A DNA stretch of 64,000 nt from NCBI RefSeq assembly GCF_000701905.1, contig NZ_JNKC01000005.1:62001-126000 (forward strand), written 5' to 3'. Under the pieces are notes generated by a model, which did not search any database, was not told where the DNA came from, and saw nothing but the letters and a program-made list of their open reading frames with translations. Source of the stretch: Proteiniclasticum ruminis DSM 24773. Lineage in GTDB: Bacteria > Bacillota > Clostridia > Clostridiales > Clostridiaceae. A program made the translations under genes and the position numbers. Shown one piece after another: positions 58,931 through 64,000 of the stretch. The first letter of the stretch is position 1; every line of letters begins with the position of its first letter.

Positions 58931-59227
58931 ATGATTTCAACAAAACAAAGAGCATACCTTAGAAGCTTAGCCAATCAGATTGATCCAATTTTCCAAGTAG
59001 GAAAGGGTGGCATTGAAGCGCCCTTTATCCGACAGGTAGAAGATGCTCTTGAAAAAAGAGAACTGATCAAAATCCATATACTGGAAAACAGTGGAATGGA
59101 TGCAAGAGAGGCCCATGATCAGCTGGTAAGTGCAATCGGATGTGAAGGCATTCAGATTATCGGCTCAAAGATTGTGCTCTATAAAGAAAGTAAAAACAAC
59201 AAGAAAATAGAACTTCCAAGAAGATGA
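58931..59227 (+). CDS. yhbY: YhbY-type CRM-domain RNA-binding protein
   Basis: A 98-residue CRM domain protein that binds pre-50S particles. It shows the GxxG loop in FQVGKGGIEA and the core LIKIHILENSG. AGGAGG precedes the ATG. Its stop overlaps the start of the next gene as ATGA. Confidence 0.94.
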   Translation: MISTKQRAYLRSLANQIDPIFQVGKGGIEAPFIRQVEDALEKRELIKIHILENSGMDAREAHDQLVSAIGCEGIQIIGSKIVLYKESKNNKKIELPRR

Positions 59228-60408
59228 ACATTGGTATCCTAGGGGGGACCTTCAACCCCGTTCATCTTGGCCATCTTTATATGGCTGAGGAAGCTATGAA
59301 AAATTTGAAGCTTGACCACGTGATATTCATGCCCAATTATATCCCCCCTCATAAAGAAAATAGTTCTGTTTCAGCTGCGGAACGTGTGAAGATGCTTCAT
59401 CTTGCACTTTCAGACCATCCCGACTTTTCTGTTTCTACTTTTGAAGTCGAAAAGACCGGTATCAGCTACACCTATGAAACAGTAGAAGAACTTCATAGAA
59501 GGCATCCTTTGGATACCTTCTTTTTTATCATTGGCGAAGATTCCTACGTGAATTTCTGGAAATGGAAGAACCCCGAAGGAATTCTCAAATATGTGGAAGT
59601 TGCAGTGATTGAACGGACAGGATTTCCGAAGGAGGCCTCCAGTAAAACCGATGAACTTTTCAGACAGAATCATAAGAAAGCATTCCGTATCTTATCTGAA
59701 ACAGTTGATATTTCCAGTACAGACATCAGAATCAGATTAAAAGAGGGGAAGGACGCTTACGAACTGCTCCCAAGAAAAGTTGCAGAGTATATTAAAGAGA
59801 AGAAGCTTTATCTCTGTTCTCCCTGGACGTTCCAACAGCTGCAGACTTATGTGAAAGAGCATGTGAAGCCCATGAGGTACGTTCATATTGAAGGAGTGGT
59901 GGAAGCGGCGCTGCTCCTCTCTGAACTGTATGGCGGTAATAGGGATGCCATTGCACTTGCAGCACTTTGTCATGACATGCTGAAAGATCATGAAGTCTCC
60001 TTCCTTTTGGAGCTCATTCATCGATATGGGGAAATGCCTGTAGATGATGGGAACTCACCACAAATTCTCCATGCTCAGGCAGGTGCTATTTATCTGGAGC
60101 ATGTTTGCTGCATCAGAAATGAAGAGGTGTTAAACGCAGTCCGGTATCACACCACAGGTCGAGCTCAAATGAGTCTTACTGAAAAAATAATATTTATTGC
60201 AGACTATATTGAAAAAGGCAGGAATTTCCCGGGTGTGGAAAATCTTCGGAAACTCGCAGGAGAGAATCTCGACCAAGCCGTTCTCGCTGCATTGTCAGGC
60301 ACCATAAAGCATCTGGAAAGCCTTAATAAGCCTGTTGCTGCTGTCTCCAGATCGGCAATGGATTACTATGAGCGAGTTCTGCAGGAAAGGACCAAACATG
60401 AACAATAG
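59224..60408 (+). CDS. nadD-yqeK: Bifunctional NadD-YqeK: nicotinate-nucleotide adenylyltransferase fused to HD hydrolase
   Basis: A 394-residue fusion. Residues 1-195 are NadD: GGTFNPVHLGHLYMA (nucleotide site) and ISSTDIRIRL, making nicotinate adenine dinucleotide from NaMN and ATP. Residues 200-394 are YqeK: an HD hydrolase with RYVHIEGVVEAA, CHDMLKD, a second His in ILHAQAGAIYLE, YHTTG and IFIADYIE. YqeK proteins are symmetrical Ap4A hydrolases. In most Firmicutes the two are separate neighbouring genes. No internal stop or frameshift is seen. It overlaps yhbY by 4 and the next gene by 11 bases. Confidence 0.93.
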   Translation: MNIGILGGTFNPVHLGHLYMAEEAMKNLKLDHVIFMPNYIPPHKENSSVSAAERVKMLHLALSDHPDFSVSTFEVEKTGISYTYETVEELHRRHPLDTFFFIIGEDSYVNFWKWKNPEGILKYVEVAVIERTGFPKEASSKTDELFRQNHKKAFRILSETVDISSTDIRIRLKEGKDAYELLPRKVAEYIKEKKLYLCSPWTFQQLQTYVKEHVKPMRYVHIEGVVEAALLLSELYGGNRDAIALAALCHDMLKDHEVSFLLELIHRYGEMPVDDGNSPQILHAQAGAIYLEHVCCIRNEEVLNAVRYHTTGRAQMSLTEKIIFIADYIEKGRNFPGVENLRKLAGENLDQAVLAALSGTIKHLESLNKPVAAVSRSAMDYYERVLQERTKHEQ

Positions 60409-61357
60409 AGAGAATCTACAATCCATTGAAAAAAATATCCCGCTCACCTATGTGGGAGAAAAAATCAAAACCTACCTGAAAGATGAACTGGGACTGTCCA
60501 CGAGATTCGTTAGAAGTGCTGCGCTGTCCAAGCGGATACTGATCAACGGAAAAACTGTAAAACTTGATTATATATTAAGGGAAGAAGATCAGCTTCGAAT
60601 CCATTTAGAGGCAAAAGAACATCAGGAAATTGAAGCTGAAGAGATCCCTATCCATGTGGTATACGAAGATGATGCGATTCTGGTGCTCAACAAAGAGCCT
60701 TATATGGTGGTACATCCTACGAAATCCTATCAAAGCGGCACACTCAGCAATGCTGTGATGCACCATTATAAAAGCAATGGAAAGAACACCATCATCAGAC
60801 TTGTGTCAAGGCTTGATATGAACACGTCTGGACTCATCATTCTTGCTAAAAACCAGTTTGTGCATTCCAGAATTTCACAGGATATGCAAGCGGACTTATA
60901 TGAGAAGTATTATGTGGCCATCGTCAAAGGAGCTTTTCCTGAAGAAACTTCTTTAATTGACCTGCCTATATACCGAGATGAGGAAGGCGCCTATCAACGT
61001 GTTGTGGATGAGAGAGGCCAACGAAGCCTGACTGAGGTAAAGGTGCTTCACTACGCAAACGGTCACACTTTGCTTCTCCTGAAGCTACTGACAGGACGGA
61101 CCCATCAAATCCGCGTTCATCTCAGTCATCTAGGCTATCCCATAATTGGAGATGAGCTTTATGGCGGAGATCTTACTATTATGAAAAGACAGGCACTTCA
61201 TGCTGTTTACCTCTCATTCAGGCATCCAGTGACCGAAGAGAAGATGAGCGCTTATGCTGAAGTTCTGGAAGATTTTAAAGAAGCGGCACAAAAGATTGGT
61301 CTTCATCTGAGTTCAATTGAAAATGAAATCGCAAAACTGCAGGTTGTGGAAAGCTAA
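60398..61357 (+). CDS. RluA/RluD-family pseudouridine synthase
   Basis: A 319-residue rRNA (or tRNA) pseudouridine synthase. N-terminal S4-like domain (about 20-80, STRFVRSAALSKRILINGKTV), then the catalytic domain with aspartate in RLDMNTSGLII and the GRTHQIRVHLSHLGYPIIGD block. Target uridine cannot be told from sequence. The ATG at 60398 lies inside the nadD-yqeK end, with AGGAAAGG upstream. Confidence 0.93.
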   Translation: MNNRENLQSIEKNIPLTYVGEKIKTYLKDELGLSTRFVRSAALSKRILINGKTVKLDYILREEDQLRIHLEAKEHQEIEAEEIPIHVVYEDDAILVLNKEPYMVVHPTKSYQSGTLSNAVMHHYKSNGKNTIIRLVSRLDMNTSGLIILAKNQFVHSRISQDMQADLYEKYYVAIVKGAFPEETSLIDLPIYRDEEGAYQRVVDERGQRSLTEVKVLHYANGHTLLLLKLLTGRTHQIRVHLSHLGYPIIGDELYGGDLTIMKRQALHAVYLSFRHPVTEEKMSAYAEVLEDFKEAAQKIGLHLSSIENEIAKLQVVES

Positions 61358-61378
61358 GGCTTTTCACAACCTTTTTTT
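61342..61378 (+). terminator. Terminator of the obgE operon
   Basis: GGTTGTGGAAAGC (61342-61354) pairs with GCTTTTCACAACC with one G-U pair, followed by seven T. The stem overlaps the last codons of the pseudouridine synthase gene. Confidence 0.9.
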
Positions 61379-61409
61379 ACGTTGTATTTTTAAAATTTTC
61401 ACAAAGTAA

Positions 61410-61418
61410 TGCTAGAAT
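61410..61418 (+). promoter_or_regulatory. Extended -10 upstream of the 77-residue gene
   Basis: TGCTAGAAT at 61410-61418, about 30 bases before the ATG. Confidence 0.5.
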
Positions 61419-61447
61419 GGAACTAATAAAGCAGAAGGAGAATTCAG

Positions 61448-61681
61448 ATGAGAGATCATAAAAACCAACCGTCCTCCTCGTTCGATCCTATTTTAGATGA
61501 CTATAAGGACAAAGAGAAAAAATTGATGGAGAATGAGTGCATCACTGGCACCCATGATGAAGAAAGCACGGATAGGCTTCTTTCCAGGTTCAGGGGAAAC
61601 CGCACCCTGTATTTGCTCACGCAACTGATGTTTATTCTAGGAATACTCATCGCCCTGATTCTTTTTATAACGAGAGAATAA
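61448..61681 (+). CDS. Small tail-anchored membrane protein, 77 residues
   Basis: Not recognised. A charged N-terminal 50 residues is followed by one C-terminal hydrophobic helix (about 54-74, LYLLTQLMFILGILIALIL) and three final charged residues. AGAAGGAG lies upstream of the ATG and an extended -10 stands at 61410, so expression is likely. Function unknown. Confidence 0.75.
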   Translation: MRDHKNQPSSSFDPILDDYKDKEKKLMENECITGTHDEESTDRLLSRFRGNRTLYLLTQLMFILGILIALILFITRE

Positions 61682-61895
61682 TTCACGCTTCCAAAGGGCT
61701 GTATATATCTATGAAAATGGCCTATTTCCTACTTTTGCACTATTAGAAGCAGTGGAATTATGGTATATTATAAATAGAAAATAGTAAATATTCTCACATT
61801 ATCACATAGTTTTTTTGCGTGATTACTTCAACTGAATCAGAAAGCAAAATTCGAGTGCTGATAATAGTACTGTATTCAATACATGGGAGGAAACT

Positions 61896-63812
61896 ATGAC
61901 AAAGACAAAAGACGATCCAAACAAGGTATTAAACACGGAATTCAACCACTATCTGTTCAACACTGGAAACCACAGAAGGGCCTATGAATTTATGGGCGCA
62001 CATCTCATCGAATTTGAAGGAAAAAAAGGGGTCCAATTTACAGTTTGGGCACCGAACGCACAGAATGTGACCCTTGCTGGAGACTTTAACAATTGGGGTT
62101 ATGAGGAGATGTTTCCACAAGGCTCCACAGGAATCTGGACCTGTTTTTTAGAAGGTCTGGGAGAGAATGTACTTTATAAATACAGAATCAGAAGACACGA
62201 TGGATATGAATTTTTAAAAGCGGATCCCTATGCCTTTTACTCCGAACTTCGACCAAAAACCGCTTCCATCGTAAAAGACCTGGATGGCTTCAAATGGACA
62301 GATGGCAACTGGCGCGGCAGAAGCAAAAGAGTGCCCGTCAATGAAAAGCCCATGAATATCTATGAAGTGCACCTGGGATCCTGGAAAAGACATTGGGATG
62401 GGACATTCTTTACTATTGAAGAATACACCAAGGAGCTCATTCCCTATGTGAAAGAAATGGGATACACACACATTGAACTGATGCCGCTGATGGAACATCC
62501 TTTAGATGATTCTTGGGGCTATCAGATCACTGGATATTACAGCATGACTTCTCGTTATGGTGATCCTAAAGATCTTATGGCTTTTGTAAATGAGTGCCAT
62601 AATGAAGGAATCGGCGTCATCATGGATTGGGTTCCTGCTCATTTTTGCAGAGATGCCCATGGACTGCTCCTCTTTGATGGAACTCCTACCTATGAATACC
62701 AGGATCCAAACAAAGCGGCCAACAACAGATGGGGAACCACCCATTTTGATTACGGAAAGCCACAGGTCCACAGTTTTCTCATTTCCAATGCTCTCTTCTG
62801 GATGGATTTCTTCCACATAGATGGACTCCGTGTAGATGCAGTGTCTGCAATGCTCTATCTCGATTATGACGATGGACCCTGGACACCTAATATATACGGT
62901 GGGAACACAAACCTGGAAGGCGTAGACTTTCTCAAAAAGCTCAATACGGTCGTCAAAGAAGAGTATCCCGCTGCACTGATGATCGCCGAAGAAAGCACTG
63001 CTTTTCCACTGATTTCTCATGAAATTGAGAAGGGCGGTCTTGGATTTACTCATAAATGGAATATGGGATGGATGAATGACATCCTCCGATATTTTGAACT
63101 GGATCCATTATACAGAAAGCAGCACCATAACCTGATCACTTTTTCTTTCATGTACGTTTTCAATGAGAATTTTATACTGCCCATGTCCCACGATGAAGTG
63201 GTCCATGGTAAAAACTCTCTGCTGAATAAGATGCCTGGTGATGAAACCATGAAGTTCAGGGGTCTCAGGACTCTAATCACCTATATGATGTGCCACCCTG
63301 GCAAAAAAATCAGTTTCATGGGCAATGAGATTGCTCAGTGGATGGAGTGGAGATTCAGAGAAGGTCTGGAATGGATTGGACTGAAGCATGAAAACCATCG
63401 GAAACATCAGCACTTTGTAAAAGTGCTCAACACAATCTATAAAGACCATAAATCACTTTATGAGATTGACAATTCTTATGATGGCATCGATATTCTGGAT
63501 GCGGACAACAAAGAGGAGAGCTTGTTTACCTTTATCCGAAAAGGGAAGAACACCAGAGATTTTCTTTTGGTCATCTGCAACTTTGTGCCAGTGGAGAGAC
63601 AGGGGGTAAAAGTTGGCGTTCCGTTTGAAGGTCAGTATGAAGAAATACTCAATACAGAGCTGAAAGAATATGGTGGAACTTGGGATTATTCCCAAAATGT
63701 ATATCAGACAAAAGATGAAATGATGAACGGTAAAGACTTCTCCCTAGAGGTAACCATACCTCCATTATCCGTTCTTATCATAAAACCTAAAAGAATAAAG
63801 GGGGCCAAATGA
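61896..63812 (+). CDS. glgB: 1,4-alpha-glucan branching enzyme
   Basis: Makes alpha-1,6 branches in glycogen. The 638 residues contain an N-terminal CBM48 (about 30-120, [21 protein letters not shown]) and a GH13 barrel with nucleophile D314 ([11 protein letters not shown]), acid/base E365 (MIAEES) and D433 ([10 protein letters not shown]), plus a C-terminal beta domain. GGGAGG precedes the ATG. Its TGA overlaps the glgC ATG, so the glycogen genes form an operon that continues past the window. Confidence 0.96.
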   Translation: MTKTKDDPNKVLNTEFNHYLFNTGNHRRAYEFMGAHLIEFEGKKGVQFTVWAPNAQNVTLAGDFNNWGYEEMFPQGSTGIWTCFLEGLGENVLYKYRIRRHDGYEFLKADPYAFYSELRPKTASIVKDLDGFKWTDGNWRGRSKRVPVNEKPMNIYEVHLGSWKRHWDGTFFTIEEYTKELIPYVKEMGYTHIELMPLMEHPLDDSWGYQITGYYSMTSRYGDPKDLMAFVNECHNEGIGVIMDWVPAHFCRDAHGLLLFDGTPTYEYQDPNKAANNRWGTTHFDYGKPQVHSFLISNALFWMDFFHIDGLRVDAVSAMLYLDYDDGPWTPNIYGGNTNLEGVDFLKKLNTVVKEEYPAALMIAEESTAFPLISHEIEKGGLGFTHKWNMGWMNDILRYFELDPLYRKQHHNLITFSFMYVFNENFILPMSHDEVVHGKNSLLNKMPGDETMKFRGLRTLITYMMCHPGKKISFMGNEIAQWMEWRFREGLEWIGLKHENHRKHQHFVKVLNTIYKDHKSLYEIDNSYDGIDILDADNKEESLFTFIRKGKNTRDFLLVICNFVPVERQGVKVGVPFEGQYEEILNTELKEYGGTWDYSQNVYQTKDEMMNGKDFSLEVTIPPLSVLIIKPKRIKGAK

Positions 63813-64000
63813 TGAAAACAGAAATTCTTGCAATGATTCTTGCAGGGGGGCAAGGTACGAGGCTTGGCAAATTCACCAAAAATATCGCAAAACCAGCAGT
63901 TCCTTTCGGCGGAAAGTACAGAATCATTGATTTCGTTCTTTCCAACTGTGCCAACTCCAACATGAATACCGTTGGTGTACTGACACAGTACCAGCCGTTG
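63812..64000 (+). CDS. glgC: Glucose-1-phosphate adenylyltransferase (3' partial)
   Basis: Makes ADP-glucose from glucose 1-phosphate and ATP, the committed step of glycogen synthesis. The visible 63 residues contain [12 protein letters not shown] (nucleotide-binding loop), [19 protein letters not shown] and TQYQPL, typical of GlgC. AGGGGG is upstream. ATG 63812 is preferred to 63809 on spacing. The gene runs off the right end. Confidence 0.95.
   Translation, partial: MKTEILAMILAGGQGTRLGKFTKNIAKPAVPFGGKYRIIDFVLSNCANSNMNTVGVLTQYQPL

Overview
The window is a contiguous chromosomal segment of a low-GC, Gram-positive anaerobe of the Bacillota, most probably class Clostridia. The evidence is the strong AGGAGG-type ribosome binding sites, the TGnTATAAT promoters, an ECF-type RibU behind an FMN riboswitch, the long form of HPF, L27 with the Firmicute N-terminal extension and its protease Prp, and gene orders such as hpf-secA-prfB, maf-radC-mreBCD-minCDE-rodA and rng-rplU-prp-rpmA-obg-yhbY-nadD. 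Genus is not certain; relatives of Proteiniclasticum or Youngiibacter are a guess. No insertion sequence, prophage, CRISPR array or defence island was seen. Both ends cut genes: an aldehyde dehydrogenase on the left and glgC on the right.

Layout. 1-8.8 kb: aldehyde dehydrogenase, RecQ, an orphan winged-helix regulator with a degenerate receiver, a 55-residue membrane peptide, an aminotransferase/HAD pair, a DUF1292 protein with Cys/His repeats, and a CBS-DRTGG pyrophosphatase. 9-18.2 kb: deoC, three small unknown genes, then hpf, secA, prfB (programmed +1 frameshift) and tex. 18.3-22 kb: FMN riboswitch-ribU, tsaE-tsaB-rimI, a GNAT gene, and a sparse interval holding tRNA-Trp. 22-30.6 kb: an orphan yqeC, a phosphoesterase, ohrR with its apparent operator, a two-component system divergent from an NlpC/P60 wall hydrolase whose upstream region holds a perfect WalR-type box, a DUF697 GTPase, dCMP deaminase and an ElaA-type acetyltransferase.

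30.7-39.3 kb is a polyphosphate region: two-domain PPK2-type phosphotransferase, NSS transporter, Ppx, Ppk1, an unknown protein with an internal duplication in the Ppk1 operon, and a glycerophosphodiesterase. 39.3-48 kb: YhaO/YhaN nuclease pair, a CBS protein, an S1-domain protein with an unusual structured start region, PepD, a sulfurtransferase and a FUSC-type membrane protein. 48.2-61.4 kb: cell-shape, division-site and ribosome/RNA genes, ending with a NadD-YqeK fusion and an RluD-type pseudouridine synthase. 61.9 kb onward: start of a glycogen operon (glgB-glgC).

Most of the window is housekeeping. The points that stand out are the probable ATT start of recQ, the hairpin-bridged ribosome binding site of the S1 gene, the operator-like sites at ohrR, the NlpC/P60 gene and the NSS transporter, the repeat protein behind ppk1, the orphan yqeC, and the absence of the usual PBP2 and SpoIVFB genes from the mre-min-rod block. 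I did not find a convincing new multi-gene system; the polyphosphate operon partner (37816-38481) is the best candidate for undescribed function.
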